DNA of 64,000 bases from Anaerolineaceae bacterium. Lineage in GTDB: Bacteria > Chloroflexota > Anaerolineae > Aggregatilineales > Phototrophicaceae. A program made the position numbers and the translations under genes. The stretch lies in the NCBI GenBank assembly GCA_016124855.1, contig WGMX01000034.1, positions 102,352-166,351 of the forward strand, given 5' to 3'. The notes under the pieces were generated by a model. That model had not been told where the DNA came from. It ran no database searches and was given only the letters and a program-made list of their open reading frames with translations. Numbering within the stretch: the first letter of the stretch is position 1; every line of letters begins with the position of its first letter. Of this stretch, positions 9,189 through 17,762 are shown one piece after another.

Positions 9189-10265
9189 ATGACACAAACT
9201 AATAGTTCAATCTCTAAACGTCCCTATGGAACGACTGCAAGTGGTCAAGCCGTCGAAGAATATACACTGACAAACGCCAATGGCGTAGAAGGCAAGATCA
9301 TCACCTTTGGCGGCATTATTACTTCGCTGCGTGTTCCGGATCGCAAAGGCAGCATGGCTGACGTCGTTCTAGGGTTCACTAACCTGACAGATTATGAAAC
9401 CAAGAGTCCTTACTTCGGAGCGCTCATCGGGCGTTATGGCAACCGGATTGGCAAAGCGTCGTTCATGCTGGATGGCGCTCAATATACACTGGCACTCAAT
9501 GATGGGCCGAACTCGCTGCACGGCGGTGTCAAAGGTTTTGATAAGAAAGTTTGGTCAGCCAAAGAAGGCAAAAGCGATACCGGAATTGCGCTTGAACTGA
9601 GCTATCTGAGTCCTGACGGCGAAGAAGGCTATCCCGGTAACTTATCGGTGACGGTCACCTATACCTTGACGAATGACAACGCCATCCGCATTGATTACAG
9701 CGCCACCACCGACAAAACAACGGTAGTCAATCTGACAAACCATTCTTATTTCAACTTAGCTGGCAACGGTTCAGGTACAATTTACGATCACATCGTGCAA
9801 ATTTATGCCGACCGATATACCCCTGTCAGCGGGACGTTGATTCCAACCGGAGAACTAGCGCCTGTAGCGGGAACACCGTTTGACTTCCGCAGTCCTAAAG
9901 TTGTAAACGGTGGAATCCGTTCGGGTCATCAACAGATGGTTTATGGACGGGGATATGATCACAACTTCGTCTTGAACCGCAAAACAGACAACGCTCTTGA
10001 AATTGCTGCGCGGGTTTATGATCCGTCGTCGGGGCGTGCCGTCGAAGTCTGGACGACCGAGCCTGCGATCCAGTTTTACACCAGCAACTTTGTTGATGCT
10101 ACGCTGGTGGGTTCGAGCGGTGGTATCTATCGTCAAGGCGACGCATTTTGCTTAGAGACACAGCATTATCCCGACTCACCTAATCAACCAGCTTTTCCGA
10201 CTACGACCTTGAAACCGGGCGATACTTATAATACGACGACGGTCTATAAATTCTCGGCTGACTAA
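9189..10265 (+). CDS. galM: Aldose 1-epimerase (mutarotase)
   Basis: 358-residue cytoplasmic enzyme interconverting alpha and beta anomers of galactose or other aldoses. Motifs include GRYGNRIG (substrate-binding Arg), NDGPNSLHGG, NHSYFNLAG with the catalytic-acid His, and LETQHYPDSPNQP with the catalytic-base Glu, all in the order of GalM proteins. Length is normal for the family. The ribosome-binding site before the ATG is weak. It is a separate unit just after the nucleoside importer; mutarotation of a pentose or hexose released from a nucleoside is conceivable but not shown. Confidence 0.93.
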   Translation: MTQTNSSISKRPYGTTASGQAVEEYTLTNANGVEGKIITFGGIITSLRVPDRKGSMADVVLGFTNLTDYETKSPYFGALIGRYGNRIGKASFMLDGAQYTLALNDGPNSLHGGVKGFDKKVWSAKEGKSDTGIALELSYLSPDGEEGYPGNLSVTVTYTLTNDNAIRIDYSATTDKTTVVNLTNHSYFNLAGNGSGTIYDHIVQIYADRYTPVSGTLIPTGELAPVAGTPFDFRSPKVVNGGIRSGHQQMVYGRGYDHNFVLNRKTDNALEIAARVYDPSSGRAVEVWTTEPAIQFYTSNFVDATLVGSSGGIYRQGDAFCLETQHYPDSPNQPAFPTTTLKPGDTYNTTTVYKFSAD

Positions 10266-10274
10266 AACTAAATC

Positions 10275-10301
10275 GGGAACGCACATAGGCGCTCCCCTAC
10301 G
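10275..10301. repeat. Intergenic hairpin, CCCCTACG family
   Basis: GGGAACGC and GCGCTCCC pair with one mismatch around a 6-nt loop and are followed by CTACG. It lies just after the aldose-epimerase stop and could terminate that transcript. Confidence 0.55.
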
Positions 10302-10345
10302 ATGCGCGTTTTAGAAATCGAATTTTTGGCGAATAGGAATAAGTC

Positions 10346-11311
10346 ATGCGGATTGTGGTAATTGGCGGAAGTGGACATATCGGTACGTATCTCATTCCAA
10401 TGCTGGTCGAACGCGGACATGAGATCATTAACATCACACGTGGCCAAAGCAAACCATATATTGCACAAGCCGCATGGAGAAACGTCCGGCAGGTCGTTGC
10501 TAACCGTGAAGAAGAGGATAAAGCAGGTACATTTGGGACATTTGTCAATTACCTCAAAGCAGATGTTGTCATTGACCTGATTTGCTTCACCGAAGCCAGC
10601 GCGCGGCAGCTTGTCGAAGCGCTGCGCGGCAATGTGCAGCATTTCTTACACTGCGGCACAGTCTGGATTTATGGCCACAGCACCCAAGTTCCCGCCACAG
10701 AAGACCAGCCGCGTCATCCATTTGGGGAGTACGGCATCCGAAAAGCCGCTATTGAACGCTATCTTTTAGATGAATCACGGCGTAATGGCTTCCCCGCGAC
10801 GTTACTCCATGCCGGACATATCGTTGGCCCGGGTTACGCGCCGCTTAATCCTGCCGGACATTTTAACCCGCAAGTCTTTGCTCAAATCGCGCGTGGTGAG
10901 GAATTAGCGCTGCCCAACCTCGGCATGGAAACTGTTCATCACGTTCATGCCTCCGACGTCGCGCAAGCCTTTGTAAAGGCCATTATCAACCGCAGCACCA
11001 GTATTGGTGAAAGTTTTCACGCGGTGTCACCAGCCGCAATCACTTTGCGCGGTTACGCTGAAGCTATGTACGCATGGTTCGGGCAAGAATCAAAGCTTAG
11101 CTTTTTACCGTGGGAAAAGTGGAAAACAACCGTTTCAGAGGCAGAAGCACAGGCGACGTGGGATCATATTGCCCACAGTCCCAACGCCAGTATCGCCAAA
11201 GCGCGGCGCATGATTGACTACCAACCGCGCTATACATCACTGGATGCCATTTACGAAGCCGTGCAATGGCTGATTGATAACGAGAAAATCGTGATTAAGC
11301 AGCCGGCCTAG
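10346..11311 (+). CDS. NAD-dependent epimerase/dehydratase (extended SDR-like)
   Basis: 321-residue Rossmann protein with N-terminal NAD(P)-binding IGGSGHIGTYL and Asp in DVVIDLICF. It aligns in style with NAD-dependent epimerase/dehydratases, but the catalytic Tyr-x3-Lys is not canonical: YGIRKAAIE near residue 131 is the likely equivalent. AGGAATAAGTC precedes ATG 10346. It converges on the diterpenoid operon, its end overlapping the 3' end of the ABC permease by 4 bp. The substrate cannot be inferred; a nucleotide-sugar or sugar-lactone substrate is typical. Confidence 0.8.
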   Translation: MRIVVIGGSGHIGTYLIPMLVERGHEIINITRGQSKPYIAQAAWRNVRQVVANREEEDKAGTFGTFVNYLKADVVIDLICFTEASARQLVEALRGNVQHFLHCGTVWIYGHSTQVPATEDQPRHPFGEYGIRKAAIERYLLDESRRNGFPATLLHAGHIVGPGYAPLNPAGHFNPQVFAQIARGEELALPNLGMETVHHVHASDVAQAFVKAIINRSTSIGESFHAVSPAAITLRGYAEAMYAWFGQESKLSFLPWEKWKTTVSEAEAQATWDHIAHSPNASIAKARRMIDYQPRYTSLDAIYEAVQWLIDNEKIVIKQPA

Positions 11312-12114
11312 ATACGCCAGTTCAGCCAGCGATTTAAAACCACAAAGCTGACTAGAGTCATTAAGACAAGGATAACGAGGTCAAGATAAAAGGCAGCATC
11401 AATCGTGCCGGATAAGGCATGGCGCAGCGCATCAGCCGCATAGCTTGGCGGCAATATAAATGCCAACCATTGCAGCGGTGCAGGCAATGTCTGCCACGGA
11501 ATAAAAATGGGCGCAGCCATAATCAGCACAAACAGCAGCAGATTCACGATGATTTGAATCATCTCCAAGCTGTTGATGAGCGACCCAAGAGCCATACCGA
11601 TAGCAGATAATGCGAGAGCGGTTAGCGGCAGAAGCAGCACAACCCATACGCTAAAATTCAAATCCATTTTGTAAACCAGCGAACCGAACAGCATCGGCGC
11701 GATCATCCCCGGCAGCGTCACCGTCAAGCGGGAAAGCATAATGGCGGCGACAAAAGCCACTTTGCTAATTGGCAGCGAGGCATAATACAGCAGCATCCCC
11801 TCTTTTTTCATCGAGCCGATGCGAATGGCCATCGTATAAAGTCCATCGTTGGCGACCGAAAAAATCGCTGCCCCACTGATGATGTAAATAAGGCTGTTGG
11901 TATCAGTTAGGCCGCTGCCAATGCGGGTAAAACCGAAAACCATCGCTAAGGGTAGGAACAGGGAAAACATAAAGTACCAATACCAGATGGTGCGGATTTC
12001 AAGCATTTGTTCCAGCCACAAATATTTCAAGTCCACAGCAAACTTTCGCAGCCCGTCAATGCGCGGTGATGAGGCGGGATTATCAAGCGGTTGGGATGAA
12101 TGGGCAATTTCCAT
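11308..12114 (-). CDS. ABC-2 type exporter permease
   Basis: 268-residue membrane protein with six predicted hydrophobic segments and the ABC-2 pattern: a cytoplasmic N-terminus, MFSLFLPLAMVFGF as first helix, and the long LGSLINSLEMIQIIVNLLLF segment. It is the last gene of the diterpenoid operon, 8 bp after its ATPase partner, and probably forms the channel of an exporter for a lipophilic product such as the terpenoid made by the upstream genes. That substrate is inferred from context only. Confidence 0.88.
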   Translation of the reverse strand: MEIAHSSQPLDNPASSPRIDGLRKFAVDLKYLWLEQMLEIRTIWYWYFMFSLFLPLAMVFGFTRIGSGLTDTNSLIYIISGAAIFSVANDGLYTMAIRIGSMKKEGMLLYYASLPISKVAFVAAIMLSRLTVTLPGMIAPMLFGSLVYKMDLNFSVWVVLLLPLTALALSAIGMALGSLINSLEMIQIIVNLLLFVLIMAAPIFIPWQTLPAPLQWLAFILPPSYAADALRHALSGTIDAAFYLDLVILVLMTLVSFVVLNRWLNWRI

Positions 12115-12122
12115 GTGGTCGG

Positions 12123-13079
12123 TTATCCATTCGCTGTTTCGAATTGCAGATAGATATCTTCAAGTGAAGGTGGCGACAATCTAAAATCATCCAGACGCAC
12201 CATGCCAATTTGGGTCATCAGCATTTCGGTGGCCGGGGCAACTTGATGCGCCGCCAGATACACCGTGTAATCACCGGGTTTTGAGGTATCAAGTGTGCCG
12301 AGCGCTGTTAAGCGTTCAGCTTCTAATTTATCCAAAGACTCACCGGCTTTCAGGCGAAATTCCAATCGAACATTGCCGCCGGAGAAAAGTTTTAATTCGC
12401 CGGGAGTGCCAAAAGCCACAAATTTGCCCTGCTTCATAACCGCGACACGTTGAATGACCCGTTCAGCTTCCAACACGTTATGCGTGACCAATACACAGGT
12501 CACGCCCTGTTCCGTATTCAGCCGGCCAATCATATCCCAAACGATGCGCCGTTTTTGCGGATCAAGTTCATTGGTCGGCTCGTCCAAAATTACGACTTGC
12601 GGTGATCCCATCAAGGCCATCGCAAAATTAGTCAAGCGCAGTATTCCACCGCTCAACTTATGGACATAGCGTTTGGCATAATCACCAATATCCAGTTCAT
12701 CAATCAACTGACGGCTTTGACTTTTGGCATCAGCTTCGCTTTGGCCTCGTAAACGACCGGTGTAATGCAGTGCCCGTTCGACTTCAACATAGCGCATCGG
12801 CAGTCCGGTTTGAGGCAGGAAACCTGTGATGCGTTTGACCTGCTGCGGCTGCTTAACGACATCAATTCCTTCTAACCAAATTGAACCGGAGGTCGGCTGC
12901 GTCAAACCCAGCAGTTGATGCACCAGAGTCGTTTTGCCGGCACCATTCGGCCCTAACAAACCAAAGATTTCGCCCCGCCTTACTTCAAAGGTCAAATCAT
13001 CATTCGCGACCAGTGATGTTTTGCCAGTATAGGTACGGGTCAAATGTTCAACGCGAATAGATACGGGTTGGTTCAGCAT
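12123..13079 (-). CDS. ABC exporter ATP-binding protein
   Basis: 318-residue ATPase with one nucleotide-binding domain: Walker A GPNGAGKTT near residue 45, Q-loop around FLPQTGLP, signature LSGGILRLTN, Walker B VVILDEPTNELDP and switch His in LVTHN. A roughly 90-residue C-terminal extension resembles the accessory domain of DrrA-type drug or lipid exporters. It begins 3 bp after the Rv3378c-like gene and 8 bp before the permease, so it is firmly part of the same operon and is predicted to energise export of its product. Confidence 0.92.
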   Translation of the reverse strand: MLNQPVSIRVEHLTRTYTGKTSLVANDDLTFEVRRGEIFGLLGPNGAGKTTLVHQLLGLTQPTSGSIWLEGIDVVKQPQQVKRITGFLPQTGLPMRYVEVERALHYTGRLRGQSEADAKSQSRQLIDELDIGDYAKRYVHKLSGGILRLTNFAMALMGSPQVVILDEPTNELDPQKRRIVWDMIGRLNTEQGVTCVLVTHNVLEAERVIQRVAVMKQGKFVAFGTPGELKLFSGGNVRLEFRLKAGESLDKLEAERLTALGTLDTSKPGDYTVYLAAHQVAPATEMLMTQIGMVRLDDFRLSPPSLEDIYLQFETANG

Positions 13080-13082
13080 AGC

Positions 13083-14057
13083 TTAGTCGGCCTGTGGCAC
13101 AGGCGCAGCGACCTTGCGCGAAAGTCCTAAGGTTGTCAACGGATCAGAACTCAAGTCCATGACGCGGTCATACTCCGCTTGCACCAACTCGGATGTGTAC
13201 TGCCCGCTGTAATCGGTCTTAGGTGAATAGAAACGATCTTTAAAAGCCAGATCGTCGAGAATGGTTTGCATGGTTTCTGAAGTGGTAAAAAGCGACGGAT
13301 AAGGCGTATAGAACATGCGTAGATAATCGCCGCCGCTCAACGCCAGCGGCATAGGCGAACGCCATTTTAAATCCCCACTTTTGTTGGTACCGAGATAGAA
13401 ATGGGGCATTGGTACGTCAGTTCCATAAACTGCACGTGAAAAATGCCGGTACAATGCACGGTTCATATCTTCGAGGTTGGTCACGGACTGCAATTCCACA
13501 TCAACCGCCCGCCGTTCTTCTTCACTCATCCGGTTGGGCAAATCCCAGAACGAATATAACGGGATTGACGCGATCTCCCACAGCAGCTTACGGCGACCTT
13601 CTTGGTAGGACCAAGAATCTTGAAATTTAATGAAATCTTGTGCTACCTGATGCGCAGGATTATCCGTTGGGAGCAGTAATAACGAGTCGATGCCCACAAA
13701 GTATGGGTCAACTTCGTACTCGTTATAAAACGCCACTGCCCCATCGCCAATCAACCGCAGCATTTCCTGCGTAACGACTTCTGCATATTCCGCCCCACGA
13801 TTATAAAACCCGCGAAACGAAAAGGCCGTAATAATCATATTCTGACCGCCCAGATCAAAAAATGTGCGGCAGAAATCCCAGTAACGCCGCACAAGATATT
13901 CCCCTTGTGTGGCAAAATTATCGATTCGTCCGGGGTCAACGGATTGACGGTTTTGTTCCAGTACATAAGTGGTACGTGTACCGCCAATGGCAAACACACC
14001 GGTCAGCCCTTCGGGATAGCGCGCCCGTATACGGTCAGCAAATGATTGCTCGGTCAT
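13083..14057 (-). CDS. Rv3378c-like prenyl-diphosphate-using enzyme (UPS fold), probable diterpene synthase
   Basis: 324-residue protein resembling Mycobacterium tuberculosis Rv3378c (tuberculosinol synthase/tuberculosinyl-adenosine transferase) along its length: GVFAIGGTRTTYVLE near 20-34 against SVFPFDGTRRWFHLE, NRGAEY, FYNEYEVDPYFVG, PYPSLFTTSETM and RFYSPKTDYS near 276-285. Family members take the diphosphate made by a class II cyclase and release an alcohol or transfer it to a nucleophile. Odd features: the catalytic Asp is Gly25 here, and the acidic DDLLD segment reads FRGFYN. It lies 3 bp before the ABC ATPase and in one operon with a class II cyclase, as in Herpetosiphon. The family call is strong from motif order; the activity is uncertain. 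Confidence 0.78.
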   Translation of the reverse strand: MTEQSFADRIRARYPEGLTGVFAIGGTRTTYVLEQNRQSVDPGRIDNFATQGEYLVRRYWDFCRTFFDLGGQNMIITAFSFRGFYNRGAEYAEVVTQEMLRLIGDGAVAFYNEYEVDPYFVGIDSLLLLPTDNPAHQVAQDFIKFQDSWSYQEGRRKLLWEIASIPLYSFWDLPNRMSEEERRAVDVELQSVTNLEDMNRALYRHFSRAVYGTDVPMPHFYLGTNKSGDLKWRSPMPLALSGGDYLRMFYTPYPSLFTTSETMQTILDDLAFKDRFYSPKTDYSGQYTSELVQAEYDRVMDLSSDPLTTLGLSRKVAAPVPQAD

Positions 14058-14103
14058 GCGGTGATCCTCTTGCGATGATAGTTAACTTAATAAGGCGGTT
14101 ATG

Positions 14104-14508
14104 TCACTGCGATTCGGCTTTACCTTTGGGTTCCAGTGTCGCGTAGGCTTCTGGCAATGTTGAAACAAACGTTAACTGCCAGTCATTGGAACCTGAACGG
14201 GACAACTTACGCCCAACGCCTGCAATCGCTTGCAGAAAGGTGTTGGCACTTGAACCAACAATTATGGTTGTGGCGATGTTGGCATGACGGGGCGTGGAGA
14301 AAGCCCGCTGTACGTGGGTAATCGCACCCTGTGGGATGATGTTGGCGTTTTGAAAATCCATGATGATACTGACCTTATGGTCAACGGTGTCGAGCATATC
14401 ATAGGCCGTTTTGGCTGCGGTGTTGAAGTCAGCCCAAGTCCAACTTTTACCGTAGATATAGCGGAGGATCGTTTTTTGATCGTTGTCCCATACCACTTCA
14501 ATGTTCAC
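14104..14508 (-). CDS. Small STAS-like protein of unknown function
   Basis: 134-residue soluble protein beginning MNIEVVWDNDQKTILRYIY. Alternating beta/alpha character, the WTWADFNTAAKTAYDML helix and the VSIIMDFQNANIIP strand suggest a SpoIIAA/STAS-like fold, but no named family motif is certain. It sits 15 bp downstream of the class II cyclase and 46 bp upstream of the Rv3378c-like gene, so it is transcribed with both. A lipid-carrier or regulatory role in handling the cyclised diphosphate is conceivable but unsupported by any motif. Confidence 0.7.
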   Translation of the reverse strand: MNIEVVWDNDQKTILRYIYGKSWTWADFNTAAKTAYDMLDTVDHKVSIIMDFQNANIIPQGAITHVQRAFSTPRHANIATTIIVGSSANTFLQAIAGVGRKLSRSGSNDWQLTFVSTLPEAYATLEPKGKAESQ

Positions 14509-14523
14509 GTCAGACTCCTCAAG

Positions 14524-16068
14524 TTAACTAGCTGCCGCGACTGTTGTTGGCTGATACGCGCTGACATATTCCCGATAACTGTAAAGCGCAGCCAACACTG
14601 CCGAACGTACCACGTGTCGTGGGGTATATAGAGATTTGCCAATCCATAATGGTGGATACTGTAGGTTCTGATAGTGTTTCATCAGATAATCGGCTGCCGC
14701 ATGGATGCTAGCCGGATCAACACGTTCGGAAGCATGTTGGTCCCAAAACAGCAAAGCATGTAAACAGTAGGCCGTTTCTTCAATTGTGGATTGATGATAG
14801 TATCCCCAACCACCATCTTCACGCTGTGTTTGCAATATCCATTTAATGCGCGACGGCAGTAAATCATCCACCACACCGTAGAGGGATGAAATCGCAGTAC
14901 TGGTTAAGTAATACGGCGAAATATGCCACTTGTCGAACCAGAAATAACCTGTCAAATCGGAACGGCGCAGCATGGCACTAATCTTCTGCGTCCACGCATC
15001 AAACTGATGATAGGTTCGATCCGTTTGCAGCGCAGCCAACAAACGAATATTCACGCTCAAGGATTGGTCAAGCTCACCCGGATAGCAGCAGAAATGCTGT
15101 TCATGTTCATAGGGTTTAAACACATCCGCGTTAACATCATACCCACCCCAACGCAAGAGCCCAAAAGCGACAGCCGTATCATCCAAGTCCGTTACCGGAA
15201 AGTAAGGGGAATAACTCAACCCTTTTTCCGGTGACCACATCGACCACACAAAATCCAGAATGCGCCGGACTTCCGGATTAGTTGGCGTGATGGCCTCTGC
15301 AAGGCGCAGATGGTTCAACGTCCAGAGCGCTTCAAAAATATCAAAGGGTTTTACAAAGGGCGCGCCACCATCGCCCTGATCCGTAACGACCTGCTGCAAA
15401 TAATGGACTGAACGGTCGTCATGTCGTTTCAGGAGTGCTGCTGCCGTCGCTGCCGGTGAGGTACCGACCGAACCATTGGCTTCGATAAAGTCGGCATCGT
15501 CCGGAATGTAACTGCGCAAGGCTTCCAATGAAACGACCAGCGTGGTATAACGCCACGACTGCGGATTATGCCCCAGCATATTAAGCTTTTTCTCGATTTT
15601 GACTGCGTCTTGATACAAGTCGCGAGGAACATCTAAGCCAAGCTCTAGCGCTTCACTCACTAACGAAAACGCAAGAATAGGGAAACCGATTGTGTCGTTC
15701 GCATCATGATGTAAACGTCCGTTCTCGCGCCAGAGGAAGGCCGCCCCTTGCCGCACGCGCCGTTCATCACTTTCCCCATGATCGGTTGTGTGCAAGGCGA
15801 TCATCGCTGCTAACGTGGAGATAACCCGATCATGATAATGCAGAATTTCACCGCCCCAACTGCCATCACTATGCTGACGCCTACGCAGCCAAGGCAGTGC
15901 TTCATCAAAACCCTGCCCCGGATAATGAGGAGACAACCGAGCAATCCACGAAGTATCGTAAGCGACACTTTGCATACTGCTTGTATTACGCTTTAAAGAA
16001 CGAAGCAGTTGAGCAATATCACTGTCCAATTGATCGCTGACTTTATCATTCACGGCGGATCGGTTCAT
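14524..16068 (-). CDS. Class II diterpene cyclase (copalyl/kolavenyl-diphosphate-synthase type)
   Basis: 514-residue alpha/alpha-barrel cyclase expected to protonate geranylgeranyl diphosphate and form a bicyclic diterpenyl diphosphate. Decisive motifs are the general-acid DxDD as DLDDTA at D294 (Rv3377c has its DxD near 295), the N-terminal AYDTSW at 36-41 and QW-type repeats (LRRRQHSDGSWGG, LQTQREDGGWGY). There is no DDxxD, so it should not ionise the diphosphate and needs a partner, presumably the Rv3378c-like enzyme downstream. The ORF track starts at GTG 16107; ATG 16068 is preferred because GGAG lies about 9 nt upstream. Product stereochemistry cannot be read from sequence. It is first in the operon. 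Confidence 0.9.
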   Translation of the reverse strand: MNRSAVNDKVSDQLDSDIAQLLRSLKRNTSSMQSVAYDTSWIARLSPHYPGQGFDEALPWLRRRQHSDGSWGGEILHYHDRVISTLAAMIALHTTDHGESDERRVRQGAAFLWRENGRLHHDANDTIGFPILAFSLVSEALELGLDVPRDLYQDAVKIEKKLNMLGHNPQSWRYTTLVVSLEALRSYIPDDADFIEANGSVGTSPAATAAALLKRHDDRSVHYLQQVVTDQGDGGAPFVKPFDIFEALWTLNHLRLAEAITPTNPEVRRILDFVWSMWSPEKGLSYSPYFPVTDLDDTAVAFGLLRWGGYDVNADVFKPYEHEQHFCCYPGELDQSLSVNIRLLAALQTDRTYHQFDAWTQKISAMLRRSDLTGYFWFDKWHISPYYLTSTAISSLYGVVDDLLPSRIKWILQTQREDGGWGYYHQSTIEETAYCLHALLFWDQHASERVDPASIHAAADYLMKHYQNLQYPPLWIGKSLYTPRHVVRSAVLAALYSYREYVSAYQPTTVAAAS

Positions 16069-16559
16069 TATGGAGTCTCCATTGTCCGTGCTGGAAGAAT
16101 TATTCACAAATATCGACAGGTCATATCAACAAAAGGCTGTTGTTTTTTTGAACTGCTACAGATCACCTGAGCACAAGTTATTTTATTATCATCCACCTTA
16201 CGTGGCAAAGTAAAATTCATTACCAATCTCTATACATATATTGAACAGCACACCACCTTACAATCATTATTATGCAATGACAAACTTAATTAATTCCTTT
16301 ATTTTAGATGTATCCTGCATCAAAACAGCATAAAGAAATTTAAAATGAGGCATCAACTGCCGCTCAATTACAAGCTTTCATAATGAACTTATAACAATCT
16401 GTAAGCGCATTAACCCGACATGAATCGTCTCACTTCATGCAGCCATAGAATGCGAAAATATGCTGATGTCTTGTCAGATGTTAAAGCGATGTTTAAGGAG
16501 GTGTGAAACTGAAGATTAAGAACAGGGTAAGGCGTTCGAACAAAAATCCGAGTCTGTAA
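16069..16559. other. Long AT-rich leader/promoter region of the diterpenoid operon
   Basis: About 490 bp without a supported gene. It must contain the minus-strand promoter of the cyclase operon, but no convincing -35/-10 pair was found. Near its far end, on the plus strand, an AAGGAGG sequence (16494-16500) lies just upstream of the terminator, with only 13-16-codon frames around it (for example ATG 16478). An unannotated small RNA or leader peptide is possible. Confidence 0.4.
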
Positions 16560-16591
16560 AAAAGGCGCAGTTCAGTAAACCCGCGCCTTTT
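16560..16591 (-). terminator. Rho-independent terminator after the VWA operon
   Basis: AAAAGGCGC and GCGCCTTTT pair around a 14-nt loop. Read on the minus strand the hairpin is followed by a run of T, placing it about 50 bp beyond the stop of the last VWA gene. Flanking A and T runs mean it could also work on the plus strand. Confidence 0.8.
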
Positions 16592-16640
16592 CAATTCATG
16601 AAATGAAGTCTATTCGTTCAGCACTTACACCAGAAATAGG

Positions 16641-17726
16641 TTAAGGAAACGGATGCCACATGAGCGACAAACCCATTGCTGCAACAGCGAATGACGCACC
16701 AAGTGCCGCAAAGAGCACACTGATTTCGGCAACTTCATGCTTGGTAATCAAGTTAGTTGGCAGATTTTCAAACACACTTTGAAGCTCTCCACCGCTCTCA
16801 GCCGAATAGTATGTGCCGCCGGTCGTATTTGCAATCAGCTTCAATGTATCCTCATCAATTCCCCTTCGGAATCCGCCCGGTCCGCCCCCGCCACCATTAA
16901 AACCACCATTGAACTGCCCGTTACCGCCGCCACCGTTAAATGGCTCACGCCCCATAAATTGCTGTCCGCAAAACGGGAATTCCCCACCATTAGCCGTACC
17001 AAAGCCAATCGTGTAAACACGGATACCACGATCTACAGCCTGTTGGGCGGCATCCGCCGGTAACATACCAACATTATTAGCTCCATCCGTGAGCAGAACA
17101 ATAATATCCGGTGCATAAGCCCCGTTTGGCACAGGACTCGGCTCTATACCGCCCGATGTATCGCTGACACTGGGTGCGACGGACGGATCAATTTCAGCAA
17201 TCGCATCAATTGACTTGAGGATACCAATTCCAATTCCGGTTCTCCGTCCAGTGGTCAAACTTTGGATAGCGGCTTTAAGCGCATTTATGTCAGACGTAGG
17301 CGCTTGAATGAGTTCCGCGAAACCTGAAAAGGCGACGATACCAATTTGAGTGGTCGCTTTTTGATTTTCAATGAATGAAATTGCTGCCGCTTCGGCAGCT
17401 TGCAACCGATTCGGCTCAATATCGGTTGAACACATGCTGCGCGAAACATCCATTGCCAGAATAATCGTCGTCTGGTTGGTCGGGACGGCGGCAATCGTGA
17501 TGGGTCGGCCTAAGGCAAAAATCAAGCTGCCCAATGACACAATAAACATGGCGAATGGAATATGCCGCCGCCAGCGGGATTGATTTGGGGCAGCTGCCCG
17601 CACTAATGAAAGACTGGAATATCGCACCACAAAACGCTTCCGCCGGCGTAATACCCAGATGTAGCCTGCAATCGCCAAGGGTATCAATAGCAGCAGGAGA
17701 ACAAACCCCGGCCAGAGTAAACTCAT
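16641..17726 (-). CDS. VWA-domain membrane protein (BatA/BatB-like) with Gly-rich insert
   Basis: 361-residue protein with hydrophobic helices at the N-terminus (SLLWPGFVLLLLLIPL, then another near 60-75) and one at the C-terminus, enclosing a von Willebrand A domain with metal site DVSRSMCSTD, Thr near TTGRRTG and Asp in LLTDGANNVG. The layout matches Bat proteins of MoxR operons, proposed to act with MoxR ATPases as chaperone or stress machinery. An insert near 250-285 is almost only Gly, Asn and Phe (FNGGGGNGQFNGG) and absent from its paralogue upstream. Last gene of the operon, 36 bp after the sister VWA gene. Confidence 0.87.
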   Translation of the reverse strand: MSLLWPGFVLLLLLIPLAIAGYIWVLRRRKRFVVRYSSLSLVRAAAPNQSRWRRHIPFAMFIVSLGSLIFALGRPITIAAVPTNQTTIILAMDVSRSMCSTDIEPNRLQAAEAAAISFIENQKATTQIGIVAFSGFAELIQAPTSDINALKAAIQSLTTGRRTGIGIGILKSIDAIAEIDPSVAPSVSDTSGGIEPSPVPNGAYAPDIIVLLTDGANNVGMLPADAAQQAVDRGIRVYTIGFGTANGGEFPFCGQQFMGREPFNGGGGNGQFNGGFNGGGGGPGGFRRGIDEDTLKLIANTTGGTYYSAESGGELQSVFENLPTNLITKHEVAEISVLFAALGASFAVAAMGLSLMWHPFP

Positions 17727-17762
17727 GTACCACCTCCAATACAGTTCGCAATTTTCCTGAAG

